The notes beneath the pieces are model-generated. The model was given only the letters and a program-made list of their open reading frames with translations, ran no database searches and was not told the origin of the DNA. A stretch of DNA of 64,000 nucleotides from Chlorobium sp. (GTDB lineage: Bacteria; Bacteroidota; Chlorobiia; Chlorobiales; Chlorobiaceae), in assembly GCA_028282595.1 (NCBI GenBank), contig JANQHQ010000039.1, forward strand, positions 1-64,000, written 5' to 3'. The stretch's first letter is position 1; each line of letters starts with the position of its first letter. Below are positions 1-9,044 of this stretch, one piece after another. The translations under genes and the position numbers were made by a program.

Positions 1-109
1 TTCCCGCCGCACCTCCGCATGTCATTTATAAACGACTTTTCCAACAACAGGGACGCCCAATTAATTTCATGACCGCCCCCGGCGCAGGCACGCCGGACAA
101 GCATATCCG

Positions 110-1003
110 TCAGGGTTTCACGACCCCTGAAAGCACCCGGTCGAGGCCCGAATAATCCTTGTGCACCTCTATCCGGCGAAACCCGGCCCGGGAAACGATC
201 TCCGACGCTCTCCCGGCGCCGTCGGCGTGCAGTTCGACGCAGAGCAGCCCTCCGGGACCGAGCAGTTCGCGCGAGCGCTCGGCGATAGCGTCGTAAAACT
301 CGAATCCACCGGGCGCCACAAGCGCCGTGCGGGGTTCGTGGTCCCGCACCTCGGGCTGCAGCCCTTCCCATTCACGCAACGGGATGTAGGGCGGGTTCGA
401 AACGATCATGTCGAACGGCCCTCCGGCGATACGGCCGAACGTCCCCTGCAGCACGTCGGCCCGCTCGAAGCGGATTCTCTCCCGCACGCCGTGGCGCGAG
501 GCGTTTTCGCGCGCGAGGTCGAGCGCCGGGGCTGACACGTCAACCGCGGTAACGACCGCTTGCGGCTCCCGCAGCGCGAGGGTCACGGCGATGCATCCGC
601 TGCCCGTTCCGATATCCAGAGCCCGGAACCCGCCTCTCTCTTCGCCGGAAAGGGCTTTATGGCGCTCGAGCGCGTGTTCGAGCACAAGTTCGGTTTCGGG
701 CCGGGGAATCAGCACCCGCCCGTCGACGGCAAACGAGCGGCCGTAAAACCATTGTTCCCCGGTCAGGTACTGCACCGGACGGCCCCGCTGTCGCTCCCTG
801 CAGAGCGAACGGAACCGCTCGAGTTCGTCAGCATAGACGGGGCGGTCGTGTTCGAGATAGAGATCGAGCCGGCTCTTGCCCAGCACGTGAGCGAGGAGCA
901 CTTCCGCGCTGAGCCTGGCCTCCGGGACCCGGCTCGCCCCGAAATGCCCGGCGGCGGCCTCCAGCAGCTCGACCGTCCGCCACTCTTTTTCTCCCTTTCC
1001 CAT
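110..1003 (-). CDS. prmC: Peptide chain release factor N5-glutamine methyltransferase PrmC (HemK)
   Basis: A 297-residue protein with an N-terminal helical domain (about 1-95) and a Rossmann SAM-dependent methyltransferase domain. Visible motifs are DIGTGSG at 130-136 (SAM loop) and NPPY at 203-206, the signature that positions the amide nitrogen of glutamine. The known family role is methylation of the GGQ glutamine of release factors RF1 and RF2 in the cytosol. The ATG at 1003 is preceded by a purine-rich GAAGGGGG. Length and motif order are normal. No prfA gene, the usual neighbour, is visible on this side; it may lie beyond the window edge. The divergent neighbour is the DUF4412 gene. Confidence 0.95.
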   Translation of the reverse strand: MGKGEKEWRTVELLEAAAGHFGASRVPEARLSAEVLLAHVLGKSRLDLYLEHDRPVYADELERFRSLCRERQRGRPVQYLTGEQWFYGRSFAVDGRVLIPRPETELVLEHALERHKALSGEERGGFRALDIGTGSGCIAVTLALREPQAVVTAVDVSAPALDLARENASRHGVRERIRFERADVLQGTFGRIAGGPFDMIVSNPPYIPLREWEGLQPEVRDHEPRTALVAPGGFEFYDAIAERSRELLGPGGLLCVELHADGAGRASEIVSRAGFRRIEVHKDYSGLDRVLSGVVKP

Positions 1004-1218
1004 AACAACCCCCTTCCGCCGTTACATTCGAAAAACGCCGCCGGCTCCATAAAACACTTCCCGTCTGCAGGTATCGTGAAAAAACGGCGTCAAAGTAACA
1101 CGACGGGCATTCTGTTCGTTCTTTCACCACCGTTATTTACGCCAAACCGGATTCAAAAAAAAATCCTTAGCTTGCATTGTCTTTCCCGCTCCGCCCACGT
1201 GAAACAACCGAAGACACC

Positions 1219-1959
1219 ATGAAAAGAACGCTGAAACACCTCCTCCCGGTACTGTTGCTCCTCTGCCTGATCGCACCCGACGCTTCAGCGAAGTTCAAGG
1301 GGGTTATCGACATGAACCTCGCACTTCCCAACGGTTCGTCCGACATCACCTATTTTTTCGGCGACCGGGCGCAGCGCATGGACATGACGACAGAGCTCGA
1401 CAAAATCCCCGAGCCGCTGAAAACAACCGTCATCACCCGCGCCTCGAAACCCGATGAAGCCCTGCTGCTGAACCACAGGGCGGAAACCTGGACGAAGCTC
1501 AATCTCAAAACAGCCGCCGAAAACGCAACCCTCATCGACTTCGACGACGACTACACCGTCGAAACCTCCGGCACGGAGGACATACAGGGCTACAACTGCC
1601 GGCGCGTCACGCTTTCGAGCAGAACGGACACGATCGAGCTGTGGCTGACCCGCGACATCGGCGACTTCGACTCCTTCAGGCTTCTGCAGTCCCAGAATCC
1701 CCGTCTGTCCAACACCGCTCTGGCGCGGAAACTCTCGGAGAAGGGCATCGACGGCTTCCCGGCCCGCGTCGTCCAGGTCAACGAAAGCGGCCGCACGAGC
1801 ATGGAAATCGTTTCGGCACGCAAGGAGCAGGTGAAAGCCTCGGAATTCAGCATTCCCGAAGGGTACCGTGAAGTTGCCGACGCACGCAAGCCCCTCGACA
1901 CGAAACAGAAGGAACACCTGAAGGATCTCATGGAAAAAATGAAAAACTTTGAGGAGTAG
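1219..1959 (+). CDS. Exported DUF4412-type protein
   Basis: A 246-residue protein starting at the ATG at 1219, chosen because it begins a clear signal peptide (MKRTLKHLLPVLLLLCLIAP, then a cleavage-like ASA-K). The rest alternates short beta strands, with phrases such as FFGDRAQRMDM and YNCRRVTL, as seen in DUF4412 / LolA-like folds of Bacteroidetes-Chlorobi. An envelope or periplasmic role is inferred from the signal peptide and fold only; no enzymatic motif is visible. The C terminus is a charged helix (KQKEHLKDLMEKMKNFEE). It lies just upstream of proS on the same strand but has no obvious functional link to it. Confidence 0.7.
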   Translation: MKRTLKHLLPVLLLLCLIAPDASAKFKGVIDMNLALPNGSSDITYFFGDRAQRMDMTTELDKIPEPLKTTVITRASKPDEALLLNHRAETWTKLNLKTAAENATLIDFDDDYTVETSGTEDIQGYNCRRVTLSSRTDTIELWLTRDIGDFDSFRLLQSQNPRLSNTALARKLSEKGIDGFPARVVQVNESGRTSMEIVSARKEQVKASEFSIPEGYREVADARKPLDTKQKEHLKDLMEKMKNFEE

Positions 1960-2014
1960 GTTGTATATTTCCGGCTGGATTTTACAGAAACCCAAACGAC
2001 AAACCATACGCTCC

Positions 2015-3460
2015 GTGGCCGACACCATCACCCCGAGAAAGACCGACTACTCCCAGTGGTATATAGATCTCGTCCGCTCCGCCAAACTCGCCGACTATTC
2101 CGACATCCGCGGCTGCATGGTCATCCGCCCGAACGGCTACGCGATCTGGGAGAAGATGCAGGCTGCGCTCGACGGGATGTTCAAGGCTACCGGCCACGTC
2201 AACGCCTACTTCCCGCTGTTCATACCTGAAAGCTACATCCGCAAGGAGGCCGAGCATATCGAGGGGTTCGCGCCGGAATGCGCGGTCGTCACGCACGGCG
2301 GGGGCGAGGAGCTCTCGGAAAAACTCTATGTCCGCCCCACCTCCGAAACCGTGATCTGGGCCTCCTACAAGAAATGGATCCAGTCCTACCGCGACCTGCC
2401 GATCCTTATCAACCAGTGGGCCAACGTAGTACGCTGGGAGATGCGGACCCGGCTCTTCCTGCGAACCGCGGAGTTCCTCTGGCAGGAGGGGCACACGGCC
2501 CACGCCTCGCCGGAAGAGGCGCGCGAGGAGGTTCTCCGCATGATCAACGTCTACAAGACGTTCGCCGAGGAGTACATGGCGCTTCCTGTCATCATGGGAA
2601 GGAAAACCGACAGCGAGAAATTCGCCGGGGCGGTCGAAACCTACTGCATCGAAGCGATGATGCAGGACCGCAAGGCCCTCCAGGCGGGGACGTCGCACTA
2701 CCTGGGACAGAATTTCGCGAAAGCTTTCGACTGCCAGTTCCAGACGAAGGAGGGCGGACTCGAATATGTGTGGGCGACAAGCTGGGGCGTCTCGACCCGC
2801 CTTATCGGCGCGCTCATCATGGCCCATTCGGACGACCGGGGGCTTGTGCTGCCGCCGAAACTCGCCACGCGCCAGGTCGTCATCGTACCCATTCTCAGGG
2901 GGGACAAGGCGGCCGTAGTGGAAAAAGCGCACGCGCTCGCCGCAGCTCTCGACGCTTCCGGCATTCCGGCTTTCGTGGATGAAAGCGAGCAGAACTCGCC
3001 GGGCTGGAAATTTGCCGAATACGAACTGCAGGGCATACCGGTACGCATCGAGCTCGGCCCGAGGGACATCGCGAACAACGCCTGCATTGCCGCCAGAAGG
3101 GATACCGGCGAAAAACAGCAGATCCCTCTCGACGAAGGCTTCACCGAAACCCTCACCTCCCTGCTCCGGGACATCCAGAATTCGCTCTACCGCCGCGCGC
3201 TCGACTTCAGGGAGTCGAACACAGCCGAAGCCGGAAGCTACGAAGAGTTCAAAAACAGCCTCGACAAGGGTTTCGTGGTCGCCCACTGGGACGGAACGAA
3301 GGAGACGGAAACCCGCATCAAGGAAGAGACCAAAGCCACCATCCGGGTTATCCCCGAAGAGCCGGAATTCGTCGAACGCTATGCAATGGACGAGCCCGGA
3401 GTCTGCATCCGCAGCGGCAAGCCCTCAAAGCGCAAGGTAGTGTTCGCCAAGGCTTACTGA
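2015..3460 (+). CDS. proS: Prolyl-tRNA synthetase, archaeal/eukaryal type
   Basis: The class II synthetase charging tRNA-Pro. I choose the GTG at 2015, which gives a 481-residue protein beginning MADTITPRKTDYSQWY; this is the usual length and N terminus of the short ProRS type lacking the bacterial editing insertion. The phrases RPTSETVIW, VVRWEMRTRLFLRTAEFLWQ and the motif-3 region VWATSWGVSTRLIGA are visible. The catalytic core runs to about 290, followed by the anticodon-binding domain and a C-terminal zinc-type domain ending in KAY. A TTG further upstream at 1949 would overlap the preceding gene and adds residues that do not look like ProRS. A dispersed repeat begins directly after the stop codon. 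Confidence 0.95.
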   Translation: MADTITPRKTDYSQWYIDLVRSAKLADYSDIRGCMVIRPNGYAIWEKMQAALDGMFKATGHVNAYFPLFIPESYIRKEAEHIEGFAPECAVVTHGGGEELSEKLYVRPTSETVIWASYKKWIQSYRDLPILINQWANVVRWEMRTRLFLRTAEFLWQEGHTAHASPEEAREEVLRMINVYKTFAEEYMALPVIMGRKTDSEKFAGAVETYCIEAMMQDRKALQAGTSHYLGQNFAKAFDCQFQTKEGGLEYVWATSWGVSTRLIGALIMAHSDDRGLVLPPKLATRQVVIVPILRGDKAAVVEKAHALAAALDASGIPAFVDESEQNSPGWKFAEYELQGIPVRIELGPRDIANNACIAARRDTGEKQQIPLDEGFTETLTSLLRDIQNSLYRRALDFRESNTAEAGSYEEFKNSLDKGFVVAHWDGTKETETRIKEETKATIRVIPEEPEFVERYAMDEPGVCIRSGKPSKRKVVFAKAY

Positions 3461-3906
3461 TGGGCGCCTCTATGTATTGTCATGAGTCCCGATTGCATCG
3501 GGATGCAAAAGGCGAACGGAGTCCCGATTGCTATCGGGACTCCGGCCGCTTTAGAAGTGACAAGATGAGAAACGAGTTTCGAATGATGTCCCGTCCTGAA
3601 ATAGTCGACAGTGTTCAAGCTGCACGCACCACCTGTTACCGTAAAGAATATACACTCGATCCCGAAACCCGATCCCGACCCCGATCTCCGAAAGATACCA
3701 TCGGGGTTCGCCGTCGGTATCGGTATCGGAAAGCGCTGTCGCGCAGTGACGAGAGACGACGCCTGACAAAATCAGGCTTGGTGACAAGATATGAGAAAGC
3801 ATTGAAAGTAACAACGCCCCGGAAAAACATCGTTGTCATTCCGGGACGCTTCCGTCATCATGCACCGGTCAAACGGTAGTGTACACGCCGGATCGCCGCA
3901 GCAGGC
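3461..3906. repeat. Intergenic repeat mosaic between proS and the peroxiredoxin gene
   Basis: No credible gene. From 3462 there is a copy of the MITE-like family (GCCTCTATGTATTGTCATGA, then TCCCGAT...ATCGGGA palindromes at about 3487-3502 and 3521-3541). From about 3655 to 3800 there is a short version of the hairpin-array element: a segment rich in CCGATCCCGACCCCGAT, then CCGTCGGTATCGG, then GCGCTGTCGCGCAGTGACG, then a hairpin GCCTGAC...GTCAGGC followed by TTGGTGAC. The same pieces recur around 6.9-7.4 kb and 20.2-20.7 kb. An open frame across the region simply reads through the repeats. Confidence 0.8.
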
Positions 3907-4497
3907 TCACTCTCCCTCGAAATACTCCTTGAGACCGGCGTCATCGGGCTTCATCGTCTTGTCGCCTTTCTGCCAGTTGGCGGGACAGACCTCGCCGAAC
4001 TCTTCCGTGAACTGCAGGGCCTCGACCATTCTCAACACCTCGTCCACATTGCGGCCGAGACCGAGATCGTTGACGACCTGATAGCGCACGACTCCCTCCT
4101 TGTCGATGAGAAAAAGTCCCCTGTAGGAAACCCCTTCTTTCTCGGCAAGCACGTCGTAAGCTCTCGAAGCCGCCTTGTTGATATCCGAAAGCAGCGGATA
4201 GGTCACACCCTCGATACCGCCCTGGTTGCGCGGCGTTCTGAGCCAGGCGTGATGGGAAAACTTGGAATCGACCGAACAGGCGAGCACCTCGACGTTCTTG
4301 TGACGAAACTCGTCGAGCCGGTCCTGAAAGGCGTGCAGCTCCGTCGGACAGACGAAGGTGAAATCGAGCGGATAGAAAAACAGAACGACATACTTCCCCC
4401 GGTAATCCTCCAGCTTGCAGGAGTCCACAAGCCTGTTTCCGTCAACGACGGCCTCGAGATCGAAATCCGGCGCCGGCCGGCCAACCAAAACACCCAT
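3907..4497 (-). CDS. Typical 2-Cys peroxiredoxin (AhpC/TSA, Prx1 type)
   Basis: A 196-residue thiol peroxidase that reduces hydrogen peroxide and organic peroxides. The peroxidatic cysteine is Cys50 in FTFVCPTE and the resolving cysteine Cys171 in EVCPANW, so it is a typical two-Cys enzyme forming intersubunit disulfides. It carries a GGIEG segment and a C-terminal YFEGE, features associated in the Prx1 group with a closed C-terminal helix and sensitivity to overoxidation; that consequence is inferred. The ATG at 4497 has a strong AAAGGAGG ribosome-binding site. Likely a main peroxide defence enzyme in this strict anaerobe. No reductase gene lies next to it. Confidence 0.95.
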   Translation of the reverse strand: MGVLVGRPAPDFDLEAVVDGNRLVDSCKLEDYRGKYVVLFFYPLDFTFVCPTELHAFQDRLDEFRHKNVEVLACSVDSKFSHHAWLRTPRNQGGIEGVTYPLLSDINKAASRAYDVLAEKEGVSYRGLFLIDKEGVVRYQVVNDLGLGRNVDEVLRMVEALQFTEEFGEVCPANWQKGDKTMKPDDAGLKEYFEGE

Positions 4498-4738
4498 AAC
4501 GCTAACCTCCTTTATAGTTCAGCCCGGAGCCCGGCTCCCCGTCCCGACGCTTGCCGGAAACGGTCGAGAGGCTCTCCGGCTTCCCCGTCATTACTGGTGA
4601 AAAAAAATAAGACAATTTCAGTCCAATGTACAATCCGGGAGCAGTTAAAACAAGAGAACGGGGCATTTCTTTCTTTCCTTGTCTTGGCGAATAATACTAT
4701 CTTCTTTTTACGCAACTCGTTACTTTACCCCACCGGCA

Positions 4739-6043
4739 ATGCGGACTTTTTTCGGCTTCGAGGATCACAACAGCGGCTACCGCCAGGAGACCCTGGCGGG
4801 AGTTACCACCTTCGTGACCCTCTCCTACATCATCGTCGTCAACCCGGCGATCCTCTCCGCAGCCGGCATTCCCAGAGAGGCGTCCATGACCGCAACGATC
4901 CTCTCGGCCATCTTCGGCACGCTTCTCATGGGCGTTTACGCCCGAAGGCCTTTCGCGGTCGCTCCCTACATGGGCGAAAACGCGTTCATCGCCTATACGG
5001 TCGTCCAGACCCTCGGTTACTCCTGGCAGACGGCGCTCGCATCGATCTTCATCAGCGGGGTGCTTTTCACGATCCTGACCGTCACGGGACTCAGGTCCTG
5101 GCTCGCAAAAGCTCTTCCGGCGTCGCTGAAATACAGCTTTTCAGCGGGCATCGGCCTGTTTCTCGCCTTCATCGGCTTCAACGACATGGGCGTCGTCGCG
5201 CTGGGGGTTGAAGGCGCTCCGGTCAGAATGGGCGACATTTCGCAGCTCCCGGTCCTGTTGAGCATCTGCGGGCTCCTGCTCGTAACCGTTTTCCTCGCCC
5301 TCAGAATCCCCGGCGCCATCCTCGCGGGCATCCTCGCGACCACGGCGGCGTTCATCCTTGCGGGCATCGTCCCCCTGCCCCAGAGCGTCATCGGCATGCC
5401 TCCCTCGCTTTCGCCGGTCTTTCTGCAGATCGATTTCCAGGGAGCCCTCACATGGGGATTCATCGGCGTCATCACCAGCGTGCTCGTCATGGATTTCGTC
5501 GATACGATGGGAACCCTCATCGGTCTGTCGTCCAGGGCGAACCTTCTCGACGAGGAGGAAAACCTTCCCGAAATCGAAAAACCGATGCTTGTCGACGCTC
5601 TTTCCACCGTCGCCGCGTCTCTCTTCGGCACCACCACCACCGGGGTCTACATCGAATCGGCGGCGGGAATCGAACAGGGGGGCAAGACCGGGTTCACGGC
5701 CGTCGTGGTCGCAGCGCTTTTCGCCTGTGCACTGTTCCTCTCCCCCGTCCTCACCATCGTCCCCGCCGGCGCCTACGGCCCGGCCCTGGTGGTCGTGGGC
5801 ATGCTTATGCTGCAGCCGGCCGCAAAACTTGATTTCGGGGATTACAGCGAGCTGATGCCCGCTTTCCTCACCATAGCCCTGATGATCTTCACCTTCAATA
5901 TCGGAGTCGGCATAACCGCCGGCTTCATCGCCTATGCGGCTATCAAGGTCCTGACCGGCAGGGCGTCCGAAGTCCGGGCCGGCATGTGGGTTCTGGCCGC
6001 ACTCTCACTGACGTTCTATCTCTTTTATCCCTATCACCCCTGA
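4739..6043 (+). CDS. NCS2-family purine (adenine/guanine/hypoxanthine) permease, AzgA-like
   Basis: A 434-residue inner-membrane transporter of about 13-14 hydrophobic segments. It has the AzgA-like opening (FFGFEDHNSGYRQETLAGVT), the segment FAVAPYMGENAFIAY and the DFVDTMGTLIGLS stretch in the middle, which are typical of nucleobase:cation symporter-2 proteins of the guanine/hypoxanthine branch. The ATG at 4739 is chosen because it aligns with the conserved start; an in-frame extension upstream has no family resemblance. Only 12 bases separate it from the nitrilase-family gene, so the two probably share a transcript. Substrate specificity is inferred from the family. Confidence 0.88.
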   Translation: MRTFFGFEDHNSGYRQETLAGVTTFVTLSYIIVVNPAILSAAGIPREASMTATILSAIFGTLLMGVYARRPFAVAPYMGENAFIAYTVVQTLGYSWQTALASIFISGVLFTILTVTGLRSWLAKALPASLKYSFSAGIGLFLAFIGFNDMGVVALGVEGAPVRMGDISQLPVLLSICGLLLVTVFLALRIPGAILAGILATTAAFILAGIVPLPQSVIGMPPSLSPVFLQIDFQGALTWGFIGVITSVLVMDFVDTMGTLIGLSSRANLLDEEENLPEIEKPMLVDALSTVAASLFGTTTTGVYIESAAGIEQGGKTGFTAVVVAALFACALFLSPVLTIVPAGAYGPALVVVGMLMLQPAAKLDFGDYSELMPAFLTIALMIFTFNIGVGITAGFIAYAAIKVLTGRASEVRAGMWVLAALSLTFYLFYPYHP

Positions 6044-6055
6044 CCGCACACAGCC

Positions 6056-6898
6056 ATGCAGAGACCAAGACTGAGAATCGTACAGACCGACTGCGTGCTC
6101 GCGAATTTCGAGGAAAACCTCTCGCGACACACCGGACTCGCGGAACAGGCCGTTACCGACGGTATCGACGCCATCGCCTTTCCCGAGCTCTCACTGACCG
6201 GATACAACGTCCAGGACGCGGCGCAGGACATTGCGATCCACATCGACGATCCGGCGCTCGACCCGCTCAGGGAACTCAGCAGGGAAATCACCATTCTCTG
6301 CGGAGGGATCGAGCTGAGCGACGACTACGGCGTCTACAACGCGGCATTTCTTTTCGAGGACGGCTCGGCGCAAAGCGCGCACAGAAAGATTTACCTGCCC
6401 ACCTACGGGATGTTCGAGGAACTTCGTTATTTCTCGGCGGGGCAGCGCATCGAGGCGGTTACTTCCCGGCGACTGGGTAACATCGGCATAGGGATCTGCG
6501 AGGACTTCTGGCATGTCTCCGTCCCCTACCTTCTCGCCCACCAGGGGGCGAAACTGCTCTTCGTGCTCATGTCGAGCCCTCTCCGCCTGACGCCGGGAGA
6601 AGCCGAACCGGCGATCGTGCGTCAGTGGAGAAAGATCGTCAACACCTACTCGTTCCTTTTCAGCACCTACGTCGCCTGCATCAACCGTGTCGGCAACGAG
6701 GACAGCTTCACCTACTGGGGCCGCTCGACCGTTTCGGGGCCCGACGGCGTACCCATTGCCGAAGCGCCGCTTTTCGAAGCGCATCACATGGACGTGGTCA
6801 TCGACCATGAAGCCGTCAAGCGTGCACGGCTGCACTCGTCCCACTTTCTCGACGAGGACCTGCGGCTTTTCGCGGAAAAGCTGAAGGACATCTCCTGA
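6056..6898 (+). CDS. Carbon-nitrogen hydrolase (nitrilase superfamily)
   Basis: A 280-residue amidase-fold protein with the catalytic triad visible: Glu44 (AFPELSLTGY), Lys111 (AHRKIYLPTYGMFEE) and Cys148 (IGIGICEDFWH). The sequence around the cysteine and the YFSAGQ segment resemble the glutaminase domain of glutamine-dependent NAD synthetases, but no synthetase domain follows, so it is a stand-alone amidase. The true substrate cannot be read from the sequence. It follows the purine permease by 12 bases, suggesting co-transcription and perhaps a role in nitrogen salvage (inference). Its 3' end faces ispE across a repeat-filled interval. Confidence 0.85.
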   Translation: MQRPRLRIVQTDCVLANFEENLSRHTGLAEQAVTDGIDAIAFPELSLTGYNVQDAAQDIAIHIDDPALDPLRELSREITILCGGIELSDDYGVYNAAFLFEDGSAQSAHRKIYLPTYGMFEELRYFSAGQRIEAVTSRRLGNIGIGICEDFWHVSVPYLLAHQGAKLLFVLMSSPLRLTPGEAEPAIVRQWRKIVNTYSFLFSTYVACINRVGNEDSFTYWGRSTVSGPDGVPIAEAPLFEAHHMDVVIDHEAVKRARLHSSHFLDEDLRLFAEKLKDIS

Positions 6899-7425
6899 CC
6901 TGAATAGAGTAGTGACCGGTAACCAGTGACGTCGCGCCGGCTTCGCCGGGCACTTGGTGACGAGGGGCGACGCCTGACGAAGTCAGGCTTAGTGACGAGT
7001 TGGGAAAAAAATGGATTCCCGATACCGACGGTGACGGCGAACCCCGGAAGAAGTCAAACAGTAAAAGTCAAGGTCAAAAATCAAAATTAGAGCGTTGAGG
7101 TAGTCGGGAATCGGGGTCGGGTTTCGGGATCGAAAAGGAATCGGTTGGCAGTTGGCAAGCTGTAGGGGCAGCCCCCTGTGGCTGCCCGAACTGGCGTTGG
7201 TTATCGATACCGATTCCGACGCCGACGGCGAACTCCGAAAGAGGAACAGTGACCGGTAAATACTCTGCATCCTGTCACCAAGCCCGCGGGAGCGGGCGTC
7301 GTCTCTAAGCTCGGCGAAGCTCGAGCGACGTCACTAAGCCTGACACCGTCAGGCGCCGTCACCAAGTCCGGCAACGCCGGACGTCGTCACTATATTCACT
7401 GCGCGACGGCGCTTCGGATTGACGA
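6899..7425. repeat. Hairpin-array repeat element (copy A)
   Basis: A gene-free interval between two convergent genes. The left part (6925-7000) holds hairpins followed by TTGGTGACG or TTAGTGACG. The centre holds GGATTCCCGAT, CCGACGGCGAAC, an AT-rich piece (7050-7090), TCGGGTTTCGGGATCG, and a strong hairpin GGGGCAGCC...GGCTGCCC at about 7167-7188. The right part (7275-7400) has four units in the opposite orientation at 27-29 bp spacing. Each begins AAG and carries a different perfect stem: GCCCGC/GCGGGC, GCTCG/CGAGC, GCCTGAC/GTCAGGC, GTCCGGC/GCCGGAC. The element ends in CACTGCGCGACGGCGC. It closely matches copy B at 20.2 kb. Confidence 0.85.
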
Positions 7426-8298
7426 TCAGGAATCCACGGTTTCCATGGAAAAGGACGACGGGGTTAGACTCACCGGGTGCCTCGGCCTGAATCGCGCGGC
7501 GGCCTCCCGGGCTCGTTCTTCAGAATCGAAGAGAGCGAACACCGCCGAGCCGCTGCCGGAAAGGCTTGCGAAAAATCCCCCTGCGGCAAGCAGTTCGTCC
7601 CGCGTCCGTTTCACGGCGGGATAGCGGTCGAACACCACCGGTTCGAAATCGTTCTCGAACGCGTCGAGAACCGACCGGTCGCCGGTATCGCACAACGCCT
7701 GCAGAAGAGCCTTGAGGTCGGGAACCTCCCGGTCGAATTTCGGACGGAAATTCCTGTACGCCCAGACGGTCGAAACCGGCTCGCCCGGAAAAACCGTCAC
7801 GATATGAAACGGCAGCGGATACCCCAGTTCCTCCAGGCGGTCGCCGATTCCGGACGCGAACGCAAGGGAACCCTCGCCGAGAAAGTACGGCACGTCGGCG
7901 CCCAGCCCGACGGCGATGGCGTGCAGTTCCTCACGCGAAAGACCGGTCGCCCAGAGACGGTTCAGGGCTTTCAGGGTGGCGGCCGCGTCGCTGCTTCCAC
8001 CTCCGAGACCGGCCCCGAACGGAATGTTTTTGACGAGATCTATAACCGCACCGTGGCTGACGCCCGCATGTTCCCGCAGGGCTTTCGCCGCCCTGATGCA
8101 GAGATTACGGTCGTCGACCGGAAGGTCGAGGTTGGTGCATCGCATCGAAAGATCGTCCGCAAGGGCGAACGACAACGCATCGTGCCAGTCGACGGGAGCG
8201 AAAACGGTTTCGAGGGTGTGATATCCGTCCGGTCTCCGTCCGGTGATGAGCAGACCGAGATTGATCTTGGCAAAGGCTTTCACGGAAAGGTGCTGCAT
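7426..8298 (-). CDS. ispE: 4-diphosphocytidyl-2-C-methyl-D-erythritol kinase
   Basis: A GHMP-family kinase of the MEP isoprenoid pathway. It phosphorylates the 2-hydroxyl of CDP-methylerythritol and so supplies precursors for the phytyl/farnesyl tails of bacteriochlorophylls, carotenoids and quinones. The 290-residue product starting at the ATG at 8298 begins with the family hallmark KAFAKINLGLLITGRRPDGYH. The ATP-binding glycine-rich loop PFGAGLGGGSSDAAATL is intact, and the C-terminal SLSGSGSAVFALF motif is present. A longer frame upstream lacks family similarity. The start region faces the SPOR-domain gene on the opposite strand. Confidence 0.95.
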   Translation of the reverse strand: MQHLSVKAFAKINLGLLITGRRPDGYHTLETVFAPVDWHDALSFALADDLSMRCTNLDLPVDDRNLCIRAAKALREHAGVSHGAVIDLVKNIPFGAGLGGGSSDAAATLKALNRLWATGLSREELHAIAVGLGADVPYFLGEGSLAFASGIGDRLEELGYPLPFHIVTVFPGEPVSTVWAYRNFRPKFDREVPDLKALLQALCDTGDRSVLDAFENDFEPVVFDRYPAVKRTRDELLAAGGFFASLSGSGSAVFALFDSEERAREAAARFRPRHPVSLTPSSFSMETVDS

Positions 8299-8456
8299 GG
8301 GAACTGATCTTTCTGTTGGTTGTCCGGACGGAGTCCGGGATTCTGAATCGCTTCCGGCAGGGAATGGTTTTTCCCCGAATATTTGCCATATTTCGTGAAA
8401 CGAAAACAACTCCCGGCCGCAGCCGCAACGACGATCAGGAATCTCCCGTTACACGC

Positions 8457-9014
8457 ATGACCCCGTTGAAAATTTCCGCCGCCGCACTACTCGCTCTCCT
8501 CACTTTCGCCGTTGCGGGCGCCGCACCGGCGGAGCAGGCGGGCTACGGCGCCTGGATCCTTCAATACGTGGAACAAGATAAGGTTTATTTGTTAGAAAAT
8601 CTGCGGACGAGGGTCACCAAAAACTCGGAGAAAACGGTCATCGACGCCCTGCTCGCCGAGGACGGTCCCAGGGCCGCGAGACTGTTCGAACGGCAGTTGA
8701 AAGCCTATCCCGATCCGGCGCTCGATTCGCTGAGCAAGGCCCGGTTGTCGGCCTACAACGCGATCCTTTCCGCTCCGCCGGACGCCCGACGCCCGTCAAC
8801 GGAATTCGCCTTTATCCTGCAGTTCGGCAGCTTCGGTTCACTCAAAAACGCCCGAGAGCTCGCCGATCGCGTGGCCGCCCACCTTCCGGTAACCATCGTG
8901 AAACGAAACGGAATGCACAAGGTCCGTTCGCGCGGAACGTTCGGCTCGCGGGAAGAAGCCGCCGGAAGAGCGGAAAAGCTCCCGTTCAACTCATTCATCC
9001 TCCAGGGAGACTGA
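8457..9014 (+). CDS. Secreted SPOR-domain protein
   Basis: A 185-residue protein with an N-terminal signal peptide (MTPLKISAAALLALLTFAVAG, then AAPAEQ) and a C-terminal SPOR-like domain (about 115-182), recognisable from FAFILQFGSFGSLKNARELA and the repeat VKRNGMHKVRSRGTFGSREEA. SPOR domains bind denuded glycan strands at the septum, so a periplasmic, peptidoglycan-associated role is the family expectation. The middle part (about 40-105) is helical and unrecognised. Thirty bases separate its stop from the sigma-54 activator gene, so they may be co-transcribed. The ATG at 8457 is chosen because it starts the signal peptide. Confidence 0.8.
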   Translation: MTPLKISAAALLALLTFAVAGAAPAEQAGYGAWILQYVEQDKVYLLENLRTRVTKNSEKTVIDALLAEDGPRAARLFERQLKAYPDPALDSLSKARLSAYNAILSAPPDARRPSTEFAFILQFGSFGSLKNARELADRVAAHLPVTIVKRNGMHKVRSRGTFGSREEAAGRAEKLPFNSFILQGD

Positions 9015-9044
9015 AACGCGCTCCCGCGTTCCGCATCACGCACG

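Noticed and set aside
1..109. Coding sequence at the left edge
   Set aside because: The first 109 bases show no conserved frame or RNA structure I can recognise.
3460..3879. A 139-codon open frame immediately after proS
   Set aside because: It runs through the MITE-like copy and the hairpin-array core; the protein is arginine-rich and of low complexity, and has no ribosome-binding site.
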